The notes under the pieces were generated by a model. It was not told the DNA's origin and did not search any database. It worked only from the letters and a program-made list of their open reading frames with translations. Positions 45,156 to 53,138 of a stretch of DNA of 64,000 nucleotides are shown here, in pieces. Position numbers and translations under genes: made by a program. Numbering within the stretch: the stretch's first letter is position 1; each line of letters starts with the position of its first letter. The stretch is from Sva-07 sp963752815 (GTDB taxonomy: Bacteria > Actinomycetota > Acidimicrobiia > Acidimicrobiales > Ilumatobacteraceae): positions 62,001 through 126,000 of the forward strand of contig CAVVZI010000009.1 of the NCBI GenBank assembly GCA_963752815.1. Reading direction: 5' to 3'.

Positions 45156-45598
45156 GCGCCCGTTCCCTCAGCCGGGTCGTGGATGTTGGCGTTGAGTCTG
45201 CCGAGCAGGTCACGGAGCGTGTCGAGTTCGTCGGCCGACAGCCCGTGGCGGAGTCGGCGGTCGAAGGCGGTGACGGTGGCGAGCAGGTCCCCGAACATGG
45301 CGTCGCCGGCGGGAGTGAGCGCGACGATCTGATTGCGCCGGTTCGTGGTGTCACGGTGGCGTTCGACGAGGCCGTCGCGCTCCATCCGGTTGAGGTGATG
45401 GGTGAGGGTGGCGCCCTCGATGCCGACGGCGGCCGCGACGTCGCGTTGCATGGTGTGGTCGCCGCCCTTGAGCGCGGTCATGACGAGCCAGGTCGGCAGC
45501 GAGCCGCCGGCCGCCGCCAAGGCGTCGTCGAACGCCCGCGACAGGGCGCGACCCGTACGGGCGACGTCGAGGCCAATCGGTTCCTGGAGTGGTCGCAC
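45128..45598 (-). CDS. MarR-family regulator
   Basis: This 156-residue protein (GTG 45598) has the MarR winged helix: PTWLVMTALKGGDHTMQRDVAAAVGIEGATLTHHLNRMERDGLVERHRDTTNRRNQIVALTPAG. Divergent from the SDR gene with a palindrome inside the promoter at 45635-45648, so it most likely represses the SDR/SnoaL operon and itself. The ligand is unknown; MarR proteins usually sense phenolic or oxidised compounds. Confidence 0.9.
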   Translation of the reverse strand: MRPLQEPIGLDVARTGRALSRAFDDALAAAGGSLPTWLVMTALKGGDHTMQRDVAAAVGIEGATLTHHLNRMERDGLVERHRDTTNRRNQIVALTPAGDAMFGDLLATVTAFDRRLRHGLSADELDTLRDLLGRLNANIHDPAEGTGAQPSRPRNS

Positions 45599-45621
45599 GA
45601 TCGGACGCTAGCACAAACACC

Positions 45622-45650
45622 TTGACATCGAATCATTAGATGTCTAATCA
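45622..45650 (+). promoter_or_regulatory. Promoter of the SDR operon with embedded MarR operator
   Basis: A -35 TTGACA (45622-45627) and -10 TAATCA (45645-45650) have 17-bp spacing. The palindrome ATTAGA-TG-TCTAAT (45635-45648) covers the spacer and -10. Transcription should start only a few bases before ATG 45658, giving a leaderless or nearly leaderless mRNA. Confidence 0.72.
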
Positions 45651-45657
45651 TGGAGCC

Positions 45658-46509
45658 ATGAACATCACCCAACCAGACCGACCCGTCGCTCTCGTCGCCG
45701 GTGCGAGCCGCGGCATCGGCGCCGAGACCGCTCGAGCGTTCGCCGCCGCCGGCTATGCCGTCGCCCTCGGGGCGCGGGATGCCGAGGCGCTGGCGAGCGT
45801 CGTCGACGAGATCAACGCGGCCGGCGGCCACGCCGTCGCCGCCGTCACCGACGTCGGTGACGAGGACTCGTCGGCTGCGCTCGTCGCCTGCGCGCTCGAG
45901 CGCTACGGACGCCTCGACGCGGCGTTCAACAACGCCACCGACGGCCCGCTCCCGGCGCCGCTCGCCGACATCGCGACCGACGACTTCGACCGTGGCATCC
46001 GCACGAACGTGCGCGGCACGTTCCTCGGGATGAAGCATCAGATACCGGCGATGCTGGCGTCCGGCGGTGGCACCGTCGTCAACATGGCATCGGTGGCCGG
46101 TGTGCGGGCCACGACGAACCTCGCCGCCTACGTCGCCGGCAAGGCGGCCATCATCGGCCTGACCGAAGTCGCGGCCCTCGACTACGCCGACCAGAACGTG
46201 CGCGTCAACGTCGTCGCCCCGGGGCCGATCCTCACCCACCACCTCGAACGGGCCGGCGCCGACGCGCAACGCCTCGCCGGTCAGTCGGTGCCGATGCAAC
46301 GTGTCGGGACATCCACCGAGGTCGCCGAGGTCGTGCTGTGGCTGTGCTCGCCACACAGCTCGTTCGTCACCGGCGCCACCATCCCGATCGACGGCGGCCA
46401 GCTCGCCGGTTCGCGACCACCGCAGATGTACCGCCAAGGCAAGGGCATGGCCCCGACACCGGGCCGCCATGACGACGGGCCGGCGACCCACGAAGGAGAC
46501 CCATCATGA
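45658..46509 (+). CDS. Short-chain dehydrogenase/reductase
   Basis: This 283-residue protein has the classical SDR motifs: VALVAGASRGIGAETARAFAAAG (NAD(P) binding), FNNATDG, VVNMASVAGVRATTNLAAYVAGKAAI (Ser, Tyr-x3-Lys) and VRVNVVAPGPILTHHLERAG. A C-terminal extension (RPPQMYRQGKGMAPTPGRHD) goes beyond the usual end. ATG overlaps the next gene (46506-46509). Oxidises or reduces an alcohol/ketone, substrate unknown; MarR-controlled. Confidence 0.92.
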   Translation: MNITQPDRPVALVAGASRGIGAETARAFAAAGYAVALGARDAEALASVVDEINAAGGHAVAAVTDVGDEDSSAALVACALERYGRLDAAFNNATDGPLPAPLADIATDDFDRGIRTNVRGTFLGMKHQIPAMLASGGGTVVNMASVAGVRATTNLAAYVAGKAAIIGLTEVAALDYADQNVRVNVVAPGPILTHHLERAGADAQRLAGQSVPMQRVGTSTEVAEVVLWLCSPHSSFVTGATIPIDGGQLAGSRPPQMYRQGKGMAPTPGRHDDGPATHEGDPS

Positions 46510-46892
46510 TCCCGACCATCGACGCCGTGCGCCAGCTCGGCGAGCAGTGGGCGCAGGCCGAAGTCGCCGGCGACACCGTCGCCCTGGCGGCAATGGTGAC
46601 CGACGACTTCCGCCTCGTCGGACCGTTCGGCTTCATCCTCGACCGCCGGCAGTGGCTCGACCGCTACGACTCCGGCCGCTTCGTCACCACGGAGCTGAAC
46701 TGGCACGACGTCGAGATCCGCGCCTACGACAACGCGGCTGTCGCCGTCGGCACCCAGACGCAGCGCGCCGCGTACGAGGGAACGCCGAACGACGGCAGCT
46801 TTCGCGCGACCCACGTCCTCGTGCGACGCGACGGCGAGTGGGCCATCGCCGGAATTCATCTCAGTCTCACCGATCCACCACTGCCCCGCTGA
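46506..46892 (+). CDS. NTF2/SnoaL-like protein
   Basis: This 128-residue protein starts MIPTIDAVRQLGEQWAQAEVAGDTVALAAMVTDDFRLVGPFGFILDRRQWLDRY and ends GEWAIAGIHLSLTDPP, the cone-shaped NTF2 fold of SnoaL/ketosteroid-isomerase-like proteins. Coupled by a 4-bp overlap to the SDR, so it may isomerise or bind the same substrate. Its last 26 bp overlap the convergent transporter gene. Confidence 0.85.
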   Translation: MIPTIDAVRQLGEQWAQAEVAGDTVALAAMVTDDFRLVGPFGFILDRRQWLDRYDSGRFVTTELNWHDVEIRAYDNAAVAVGTQTQRAAYEGTPNDGSFRATHVLVRRDGEWAIAGIHLSLTDPPLPR

Positions 46893-47541
46893 CGATCGAA
46901 GTGTCCGCAGCACGAAGGTGGTGGGCGCCTTCGCGAATGCCGTAGGCGACGATGATCACGCCGGCGCCGATGTCGGCCCACCACCACCCGAACCAGGCGT
47001 TGAGCAGCAGCCCCGCGAGAATGCCGGCCGCCAGCGACCCGTCGACGACCGTGACCTTGGCTTCCGCCGACAGGACGGGATTGGCCAGTTCCGCGCCGGT
47101 GCGTGCCTTGCCCCAAGCGAGGCCGAACATCACGACCACGGTGGCGGCGAGCCAGGCGATGCCGAGCGGTGACGAGTCGGGCCGGATCCCGAGGGCCACG
47201 GTGGCGATCGACTGGATGGTGATGTAGATGGCGAGCCCGAAGAACGCGAAGCCGATCCGGCGCACCGCCCGCCGCTCACGGACGGGGTCGGCGTTGCCGG
47301 TGAGCTCACCGATCACGACGATCGAGGCGAAGATCTCGATGAACGAGTCGAACGCGAAACCCGCCAACGCCACCGAGCGCGCGGCCACCGCCGCAAACAC
47401 GAGGAAACCGATTTCGACGACGTTCCAGCCGAGGGTCGCATACTCGAGCCGCAATCCGCGTCGCGTGAGGCGTGCTCGTCGCTCGGTCGACAGCAGCGTC
47501 GGGCCGGTCGAGTTCCCGCGGGTGGCGTTGCCGCGACTCAG
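46867..47541 (-). CDS. CDF-like cation transporter (start uncertain)
   Basis: About 224 residues with six hydrophobic helices: LEYATLGWNVVEIGFLVFAAVA, SVALAGFAFDSFIEIFASIVVI (TM2 with Asp), RIGFAFFGLAIYITIQSIATVA, IAWLAATVVVMFGLAWGKARTG, EAKVTVVDGSLAAGILAGLLLN (TM5 with Asp) and a final helix. The pattern fits a short cation-diffusion-facilitator protein without the usual long cytoplasmic domain. No ATG/GTG lies after the ArsR stop (47538); the coding phrase extends back to a CTG at 47541, overlapping the ArsR stop. Part of the arsenic cluster. Confidence 0.65.
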   Translation of the reverse strand: MSRGNATRGNSTGPTLLSTERRARLTRRGLRLEYATLGWNVVEIGFLVFAAVAARSVALAGFAFDSFIEIFASIVVIGELTGNADPVRERRAVRRIGFAFFGLAIYITIQSIATVALGIRPDSSPLGIAWLAATVVVMFGLAWGKARTGAELANPVLSAEAKVTVVDGSLAAGILAGLLLNAWFGWWWADIGAGVIIVAYGIREGAHHLRAADTSIVSGAVVDR

Positions 47542-47889
47542 GTGAGGACCGCCCGGAGCGCGTCGAGTCGGCTCGGTTCGATGCGGTACCAGACCCACAG
47601 ACCGCGCTTCTCGCGCGTCACCAGTCCGGCATCGACGAGGATCTTCATGTGATGACTGACCGTTGGTTGTGATCGCCCCGACAGTTCGACGAGGTCGCAC
47701 GCGCAGACTTCCTCACCCCGTTCGGCGGCGATCGCCGACAACATGCGCAGCCGGATCGGATCGGACAGCGCGGCGAAGGCACGGGCGAGCGTCTCGGCGT
47801 CGGCGGAATCGAGGACGTCGTTGCGGACCGATCCGCAGCAGGCGATCGGATCCAGGGTGGCGACTCGTGGCGATTGTGGGCGCTGCCAT
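47538..47889 (-). CDS. arsR: ArsR arsenic-responsive repressor (frameshifted near 47860)
   Basis: From ATG 47889 the start reads MAAPTIATSR. It then switches frame to VATLDPIACCGSVRNDVLDS and ETLARAFAALSDPIRLRMLSAIAAERGEEVCACDLVELSGRSQPTVSHHMKILVDAGLVTREKRGLWVWYRI. CACDL in helix 3 region is the As(III)/Sb(III) Cys-x-Cys site of ArsR (ELCVCDL in classic members). It should repress the divergent arsI-aqp-arsC genes and itself. Confidence 0.8.
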
Positions 47890-47960
47890 GGTTCTCACCA
47901 TATCGAATAATGTCGAAGTAGTCCATTGACATCCATCGAACTACTTGGCATACTCAGTGC

Positions 47961-47976
47961 ATTGACGAACGTCAAT
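47961..47976. promoter_or_regulatory. Palindrome in the ars divergent promoter
   Basis: ATTGACG-AA-CGTCAAT has perfect seven-base arms and lies 32 bp before ATG 48008, within a 118-bp AT-rich intergenic region. It is the most likely ArsR operator. The region also carries several TCGA-type half sites near 47903-47940. Confidence 0.6.
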
Positions 47977-48007
47977 CTATGGCGTTCGATGTTGCGAAGG
48001 AGTTGCC

Positions 48008-48469
48008 ATGTCCCGAGTCCAGCTCGCCCTGAACGTGTCCGACCTCGACGAGTCGATCGCGTTCTACACGAGGTTGTTCCAGACCCCGCCGGCCAAGGTT
48101 CGCGAAGGGTATGCGAACTTCTCGATCGCCGAGCCACCGCTGAAGCTGATCCTGTTCGCCGGTGCGGGCGAACCGGGCAGCCTCAATCACATCGGTGTCG
48201 AGGTCGACTCGACCGCCGACGTGGCGGCCGCGATCGCCCGCGCGACCGCGGACGGCTTCGACCAGGACATCCAGGAGAACGTTTCGTGCTGCTTCGCGGT
48301 GCAGGACAAGACGTGGGTGCAAGGCCCCGACAACGCCTGGGAGTTCTACACGGTGCTCGGCGACGCCCCGTCGATGGCGTGCGACGTCTCGGGACCGTCG
48401 GGCTGCGTCGGCGAAGCCGAATCAACTGGTGAAGCCGAGTCAGCCGACGTCGCATCGCACTGCTGCTGA
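48008..48469 (+). CDS. arsI: ArsI/CadI family metalloenzyme (C-As lyase-like)
   Basis: This 153-residue VOC-fold protein starts MSRVQLALNVSDLDESIAFYTRLFQTPPAKVREGYANF and has the family signature QENVSCCFAVQDKTWVQGPDNAWEFYTVLGDAP, with adjacent Cys residues, Gln and Trp. Cys residues cluster at the end (SHCC). ArsI dioxygenases break C-As bonds in methylated arsenicals; CadI is the cadmium-induced relative. Placement next to arsR and arsC supports the arsenic role. Confidence 0.85.
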   Translation: MSRVQLALNVSDLDESIAFYTRLFQTPPAKVREGYANFSIAEPPLKLILFAGAGEPGSLNHIGVEVDSTADVAAAIARATADGFDQDIQENVSCCFAVQDKTWVQGPDNAWEFYTVLGDAPSMACDVSGPSGCVGEAESTGEAESADVASHCC

Positions 48470-48474
48470 GCGTC

Positions 48475-49215
48475 GTGGTCGACCTCGACGCGCAACCGGA
48501 GACCGGTGTCGGTTCCCGAGGCCTGGACCGCTCTCGGCGCCTGGTCGCTGAAGCACTCGGCACCGGACTGCTCACCATGGCTGTCGTCGGCTCCGGGATC
48601 ATGGCCAGCCGCCTCACCGACGACGTCGCGTTGCAGCTGTTGGCCAACTCGGCGGCAACGGCGGGAGCGCTGATCGCCTTGATCCTCGCGTTCGCGGGCG
48701 TGTCAGGAGCGCACTTCAATCCCGTCGTCACGCTCGTCGACCGACTCGCCGGCACGATCACGACCGTCGAGGCTGTCGCCTACGCCGCGGCACAGATCGT
48801 CGGCGCGTGCATCGGTGTTGCCGTCGCCAACGTGATGTTCGAAATCCCGGCAGTCGACATCTCGACCCATGTCCGGTCGTCGGGCGCGCTCTGGCTCTCG
48901 GAGTTCGTCGCCACCGTCGGGCTGCTCCTCGTGATCAACGGCTGTGTGCGCACCGGGCGCGGCGACATGGTCGCCGTCGCGGTCGGAGTGTGGATCGGCG
49001 GCGCGTACTGGTTCACCTCCAGCACGAGCTTCGCCAACCCTGCCGTGACCATCGGCCGCACCCTGACGGACACGTTCGCCGGAATCGCACCCGCATCGGT
49101 CCCGATGTTCGTCGTCATGCAAGTCGCCGGTGCGCTGGCCGCCTGGCTCCTCATTCGTTTGCTGTTCCCGACCCCGACCCCCACCCCCACCCCGACCCCG
49201 AGGAGCGCCCGATGA
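48475..49215 (+). CDS. MIP/aquaporin family channel (AqpS-like)
   Basis: This 246-residue protein starts with GTG five bases after arsI. Six transmembrane helices and the two half-helix loops are seen: SGAHFNPVVTLVDR (first NPA changed to NPV) and TSFANPAVTIGRT (second NPA intact). The changed first motif is typical of arsenite or metalloid channels of the AqpS kind. The C-terminus ends in a (Pro-Thr)n run encoded by a repeat. In this cluster it likely exports or imports arsenite or methylarsenite. Confidence 0.85.
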   Translation: MVDLDAQPETGVGSRGLDRSRRLVAEALGTGLLTMAVVGSGIMASRLTDDVALQLLANSAATAGALIALILAFAGVSGAHFNPVVTLVDRLAGTITTVEAVAYAAAQIVGACIGVAVANVMFEIPAVDISTHVRSSGALWLSEFVATVGLLLVINGCVRTGRGDMVAVAVGVWIGGAYWFTSSTSFANPAVTIGRTLTDTFAGIAPASVPMFVVMQVAGALAAWLLIRLLFPTPTPTPTPTPRSAR

Positions 49216-49631
49216 CCGAGGCTCGTCCCGAAGTCCTCTTCGTGTGCGTGCACAATGCCGGACGTTCACAGATGGCCGCCGCGTTGCTCGCCCGCCACGC
49301 CGGCGATCGGATCACCATCCGCTCCGCCGGGACCGCACCCGCCGACACGATCAATCCCACCGTCGTCGCAGCGATGCGCGAGATCGGCATCGACCTCGAC
49401 TCCGCCGGCGCCACCCCGAAACGACTGACCGACGACACCGTGCGCGCATCCGACGTCGTCATCACCATGGGTTGCGGCGACGAGTGCCCCTACTACCCGG
49501 GAAAGCGCTACCTCGACTGGACGCTCGACGACCCGGCGGGCGCCTCCATCGAAACCGTGCGAGCGATCCGCGACGACATCGATCGCCGCGTCGAGGACCT
49601 CGCGTCCGAACTCCTGGCCACCGATCGGTGA
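49212..49631 (+). CDS. arsC: Arsenate reductase, LMW-phosphatase type
   Basis: This 139-residue protein has the P-loop VLFVCVHNAGRSQMAAALLA (Cys-x5-Arg) and the later redox Cys cluster ITMGCGDECPYYPGKRYLDWTLDDP. This matches the mycothiol- or thioredoxin-linked ArsC of actinobacteria. Start overlaps the aquaporin stop (ATGA, 49212-49215). Converts arsenate to arsenite, which the channel and/or the CDF-like protein could pass. Confidence 0.92.
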   Translation: MTEARPEVLFVCVHNAGRSQMAAALLARHAGDRITIRSAGTAPADTINPTVVAAMREIGIDLDSAGATPKRLTDDTVRASDVVITMGCGDECPYYPGKRYLDWTLDDPAGASIETVRAIRDDIDRRVEDLASELLATDR

Positions 49632-49744
49632 CGTCACCCGGGATCGCGCCCGTGTGACAGAGGCGACATTCCACGATCGGCGGGCGCGAATTACGGTTTC
49701 GGAACGACACGGCGCGCGGACCGGAACGAGAAGCGGAGGACACC

Positions 49745-50560
49745 ATGGCGACCACTCCCGGCAACGCGAGCACGATCCTTCCCGGCAAGCCGCCAGTCGT
49801 CGACCTGGACACTTGGCAGGTGGCGCGCGACGAGCTGCTGGTTCGCGAGAAGGCGCACACCCGTGAGAGCGACGCGATCGCTGCGGCCCGGAGGCGACTG
49901 CCGATGGTCGAGGTCGACGGTGCGGTCGAGGTCGTCGGACCCGGTGGACCGGTCCCGTTCGTCGACCTGTTCCAGGGTCGCGACGAGCTCGTGGTCTACC
50001 AGCACATGTGGTACGACGGGGCGCCGCACCAGGGCCAGTGCGAGGGATGCACGTTCCTTGCCTGGCACGTGGACGACGCCGTCTACCTCAATGCCCGGGG
50101 AGTCTCGTTCGCCGTTCTGACGTCGGGCCCGTGGGACGAGGTGGCTCCCTACGTCGAGTTCATGGGGTACACCCAGCCCTGGTATTCGGTGCGCGGCGTG
50201 GACGCGCCGATCGGTGGTCCGATGGGCCACATCGCCTGCTTCCTGCGCGACGGTGACCGCGTGTTCTTCACCTACTCCACGACAGGGCGTGGCAACGAGG
50301 CGCCCAACCCGTCGTTGAGCCTGCTCGACATGACGCCCTACGGCCGTCGCGAGGCGTGGGAGGACAACCCCGAGGGGTGGCCCGAGGCCCCGCAGGCCGG
50401 CTCGCCGGTCGGCGGGCATGGCTCGCCGACCTGCTGGTACTGGCGCTCGGACGCCGACGGCGTCGCCAGGTGGGGCCCGACCAGCCGGCCGGTACCGCAG
50501 TGGACCCGACCCGGCGCGACCCCCGTGGAGACACTGGGCCGCCAGGGCGCCCACCACTGA
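49745..50560 (+). CDS. DUF899 family thioredoxin-like protein
   Basis: This 271-residue protein has the DUF899 signature: LPMVEVDGAVEVVGPGGPVPFVDLFQGRDELVVYQHMWYDG, then HQGQCEGCTFLAWHVDDAVYLNARGVSFAVLTSGPWDEV and FFTYSTTGRGNEAP with SLLDMTPYGRREAWEDNPEGWP. A Cys-x-x-Cys (QCEGCTF) follows the first strand as in thioredoxins. The family is uncharacterised; redox or peroxidase-like functions are guesses. Its 3' end abuts the truncated HTH gene. Confidence 0.9.
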   Translation: MATTPGNASTILPGKPPVVDLDTWQVARDELLVREKAHTRESDAIAAARRRLPMVEVDGAVEVVGPGGPVPFVDLFQGRDELVVYQHMWYDGAPHQGQCEGCTFLAWHVDDAVYLNARGVSFAVLTSGPWDEVAPYVEFMGYTQPWYSVRGVDAPIGGPMGHIACFLRDGDRVFFTYSTTGRGNEAPNPSLSLLDMTPYGRREAWEDNPEGWPEAPQAGSPVGGHGSPTCWYWRSDADGVARWGPTSRPVPQWTRPGATPVETLGRQGAHH

Positions 50561-50872
50561 CGCGACTCCCGGCCCGAAGGCGGCGACCTCATCGCGCGCC
50601 GGCCGGTAGAGCTTGGACGGCCGTCCGGCGCCGGGACCGGTGCGCCCGCCGACGCGCTCGAAGCGCACGTCGACCACACCCGCATCCGCGAGCTTGTCGA
50701 GGTGGAACGCCGCGACGGATCGCGGGATGTCGAGCGCGCCGGCGGCATCGTCGCGCGTCATCCACCCCGACGCGGCGACGAGAAGTCGGTACAGGTCGCG
50801 TCGCAGCGGTTGATCCAGCGCGGCGACGCCCGCGATCCGTCTGTCGAGATCGATGCCTTCATCCACGACCAC
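50561..50872 (-). CDS. HTH regulator, N-terminal half only (truncated)
   Basis: About 104 residues from GTG 50872: LDRRIAGVAALDQPLRRDLYRLLVAASGWMTRDDAAGALDIPRSVAAFHLDKLADAGVVDVRF then GAGRPSKLYRPARDEVAAF. The winged HTH is complete, but family members run to about 220 residues and here the sensible sequence stops almost exactly where the DUF899 gene ends. The frame formally runs on antisense through DUF899 to 49691. Its own promoter carries an inverted repeat, so it may still act as a repressor lacking its ligand domain. Confidence 0.65.
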
Positions 50873-50873
50873 A

Positions 50874-50941
50874 TTCTAAAAGAAATAATCCTTGACGCAA
50901 GAGACGGGCGCCTTCTATTGTTGGAGTATTCACTTTTAGAA
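50874..50941 (+). promoter_or_regulatory. Divergent promoter flanked by TTCTAAAAG inverted repeats
   Basis: TTCTAAAAG (50874-50882) and its exact complement CTTTTAGAA (50933-50941) bracket a -35 TTGACG (50892-50897) and -10 TATTGT (50916-50921), spacing 18 bp. The first arm abuts the HTH start codon; the second sits 12 bp before ATG 50953. Looping by the HTH repressor is plausible. Confidence 0.65.
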
Positions 50942-50952
50942 AGGCTGACATC

Positions 50953-51408
50953 ATGAGCACGTCCCTTCTCCAACGACCGGCCGCTGGTGAGCGCACCCGA
51001 GATCGCGTGAGCGATCCGGTGTTCCAGGCGTTCGCCCTGCTCCGGGTCGGTTTCGTGGTCGCCCCGATCCTGTTCGGTCTCGACAAATTCCTCGACTGGC
51101 TCGTCGACTGGCGCGTCTATCTCGCGCCGGAGATCAACGACCTGATCCCCGGCACTGCCCACCAGGCAATGCTCGCGGTGGGCGTGATCGAGATCGTCGC
51201 CGGCCTCGTCGTCGCCGTTCGGCCGAAGTGGGGTGGCTATCTCGTCGCCGCGTGGCTGGGCGGGATCATCGTCAACCTGCTCATGTTGGGCGACTACTAC
51301 GACGTGGCGCTGCGCGACTTCGGGCTCCTGCTCGCCGCGCTGGCGCTGGCCCGACTGGCGACGGCCGATGAGCGCAGATCGACCGCCGCCGACGGAAGCG
51401 CTCGATGA
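50953..51408 (+). CDS. DoxX-like four-helix membrane protein
   Basis: This 151-residue protein has four hydrophobic helices: FALLRVGFVVAPILFGLDKF, MLAVGVIEIVAGLVVAV, YLVAAWLGGIIVNLLMLG and FGLLLAALALARLATA. The pattern resembles DoxX/DUF417-like quinol-linked membrane proteins, without a firm assignment. The stop overlaps the next start (51405-51408), so the pair is coupled and probably acts together in the membrane. Confidence 0.75.
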   Translation: MSTSLLQRPAAGERTRDRVSDPVFQAFALLRVGFVVAPILFGLDKFLDWLVDWRVYLAPEINDLIPGTAHQAMLAVGVIEIVAGLVVAVRPKWGGYLVAAWLGGIIVNLLMLGDYYDVALRDFGLLLAALALARLATADERRSTAADGSAR

Positions 51409-52118
51409 CCTGCGTTCGCCGTCGAGCCGGCGTCGTCTCCCTCGCCGTGGTTGCCGCGCTCGCCTTCGCCGCCTGCGGCTCCGATTCCGACTCGACCGCG
51501 TCGGCCGGCTCCGCCGCGCCGACCGCTGTCGCCACGCACGACTCCTCCGAGCACACCACGGAACCCGCCACCGATCGCATCGACCCGGTCGTGTTCCACC
51601 AGGACATGCGCAAGCTGTGGGAGGACCACATCACCTGGACACGGTTGTACATCGTCAGCGCCGTCGCCGGACTCCCCGATCTCGACGCCACCGCGGGACG
51701 TCTGCTGCAGAACCAGGCCGACATCGGCGCTGCCGTCGCGACGTTCTACGGCGACGACGCCGGCGCGGCGCTGACCGACCTGCTCCGTCAGCACATCCTC
51801 ATCGCCGCCGACCTCGTGGCGGCGGCCAAGGCCGGCGACGAGGCAGCGGTGACGACGCAGAGCGACCTGTGGTACGCCAATGCGGAGGAGATCGCGCATT
51901 TCCTCGCCGACGCCAACCCGGCGTGGCCGTTCGCAGCCGTGAGCCAGATGATGCGCACCCACCTCGACCAGACGCTGGCCGAGGCGACGGCCCGGCTCAC
52001 CCAGGACTGGGACGCCGACATCGCCGCCTACGACGACATCCATCTCCACATCCTGACCATGGCCGACGCGCTCGCCGACGGCATCGTCCAACAATTCCCC
52101 GAGCGCTTCTCCGCCTGA
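51405..52118 (+). CDS. Lipoprotein with helical domain, conserved hypothetical
   Basis: This 237-residue protein has a lipobox VAALAFAACGS, so it is lipidated and surface-anchored after a basic/hydrophobic signal peptide. The mature part is helical with conserved phrases HQDMRKLWEDHITWTRLYIVS, LLRQHILIAADLVAAAKAGD and AAYDDIHLHILTMADALADGI. Several His residues in these helices hint at a metal site, but the family function is unknown (relatives are often mislabelled acetylglutamate kinase). Coupled to the upstream membrane protein. Confidence 0.8.
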   Translation: MTCVRRRAGVVSLAVVAALAFAACGSDSDSTASAGSAAPTAVATHDSSEHTTEPATDRIDPVVFHQDMRKLWEDHITWTRLYIVSAVAGLPDLDATAGRLLQNQADIGAAVATFYGDDAGAALTDLLRQHILIAADLVAAAKAGDEAAVTTQSDLWYANAEEIAHFLADANPAWPFAAVSQMMRTHLDQTLAEATARLTQDWDADIAAYDDIHLHILTMADALADGIVQQFPERFSA

Positions 52119-52180
52119 TGCGACCGGCGCTCGTCGACGTCCCGATCGGACGACGACGAGCGCCGGTTGAAGGCACCCGG

Positions 52181-52217
52181 GTCGGTTCGTTTCGGCCCCG
52201 GCCCCAAACGAACCGAC
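52181..52217. terminator. Bidirectional terminator hairpin (12-bp perfect stem)
   Basis: GTCGGTTCGTTT (52181-52192) and AAACGAACCGAC (52206-52217) form a perfect stem around a 13-base GC loop. It lies between the convergent lipoprotein gene (end 52118) and hemerythrin gene (end 52223). No long T-run, but position and strength fit a terminator. Related to the hairpin at 35907. Confidence 0.7.
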
Positions 52218-52222
52218 TCCGC

Positions 52223-53138
52223 TCAGGCGGACGCTGCGGCGAGGGTCTTCGACGCGGCCCGCTTCGTGGTGGCGACGGTCTTCTTCGTTTCCGACTTGGC
52301 CTTGCGGCCAGTGGTGGTCGCGGCCCGCTTGGCCGTCGTCTTCGTCGCGCCGGCGGACTTCTTGGCGGTGGTCGCCGTTGCCTTGGCGCCCGACTTCGCC
52401 GTCTTGGCGGTGGTCGTGGCCGCGGACTTCACGCTGCGAGCTGTCTGTTCGACGCCGTCGGTCGCGGTCGACGCCGTGCGGCGAACCGTGTCGGCGGTGT
52501 TCCGTGCGACCTTCGAACCGGTCGGCGACACCTTCGGCTTGGCCGACCCCGTGATGCGAGCGATGAGATCTTGCACGGCGTTCACGCTGCCCTGCGCCAG
52601 CCCGCTGACGTTGTCGCCGACCCGATCGACCACGCCGGCGATGGCGCCGACCGCGGCGGTCGCCGGCCCCGCATCGGGCAGGCGCGGGTGGGGCTGCGTC
52701 GGAGCGGACTTCTTGGCCTCGGCCAGGAGGTCGCCGAGATCGGCGAGCTCGCTCCGGCTGAGCTTCGTGCGCACCTTGGGGAAGAACTCCTGCTCCTCCT
52801 CCTTGACGTGATGGCGCACGTTCTCGATCAGCACGGTGACCTTGGCGTCGAAGCGCTCGTCGTGCGGGTCGAGACCGTCCAGTTCCGACAACACCCACTT
52901 CACGATGTGATGCTCCTCGAGGCTCTCGAGGGCGATGTCCTCGGTGCTCGGGGACCGTCATGCGGGCCACCGGATAGAAGACCTGCTCTTCGATCGCGGC
53001 ATGCATCGAGAGTTCCTCGATGATGCGATCGACGATCTGGCGCTTGTCGACGTAGGCCCGATCACCGGCCTTTTCGAAACGCTTGAACAATTGCTCGACA
53101 GTCTTGTGGTCGGCGCGGAGGAGGGTGATTGCATCCAT
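52223..53138 (-). CDS. Hemerythrin HHE-domain protein with histone-H1-like tail (frameshifted near 52951)
   Basis: From ATG 53138: MDAITLLRADHKTVEQLFKRFEKAG and IIEELSMHAAIEEQVFYPVARM (HHE metal residues). The frame breaks at the GGGG run near 52951 and continues STEDIALESLEEHHIVKWVLSELDGLD and NVRHHVKEEEQEFFPKVR, completing the diiron hemerythrin domain (residues 1-145). The remaining about 160 residues are Lys/Ala/Thr-rich (KTAKSGAKATATTAKKSAGA, ETKKTVATTKRAASKTLAAA), like histone H1 or HupB tails. The fusion could place an O2/redox sensor on DNA. Confidence 0.8.

Noticed and set aside
49160..49205. C-rich direct repeats at the aquaporin 3' end
   Set aside because: They simply encode the Pro-Thr tail; no evidence for a VNTR or mobile element.
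49691..50560. Long minus-strand frame continuing from the HTH gene through DUF899
   Set aside because: Beyond the HTH part it is antisense to DUF899 and has no recognisable protein pattern; kept only as the truncated regulator.
51297..52950. Long minus-strand frame continuing from the hemerythrin start
   Set aside because: After the hemerythrin frame break it runs antisense through the hemerythrin tail and the lipoprotein gene; it is a shadow frame.
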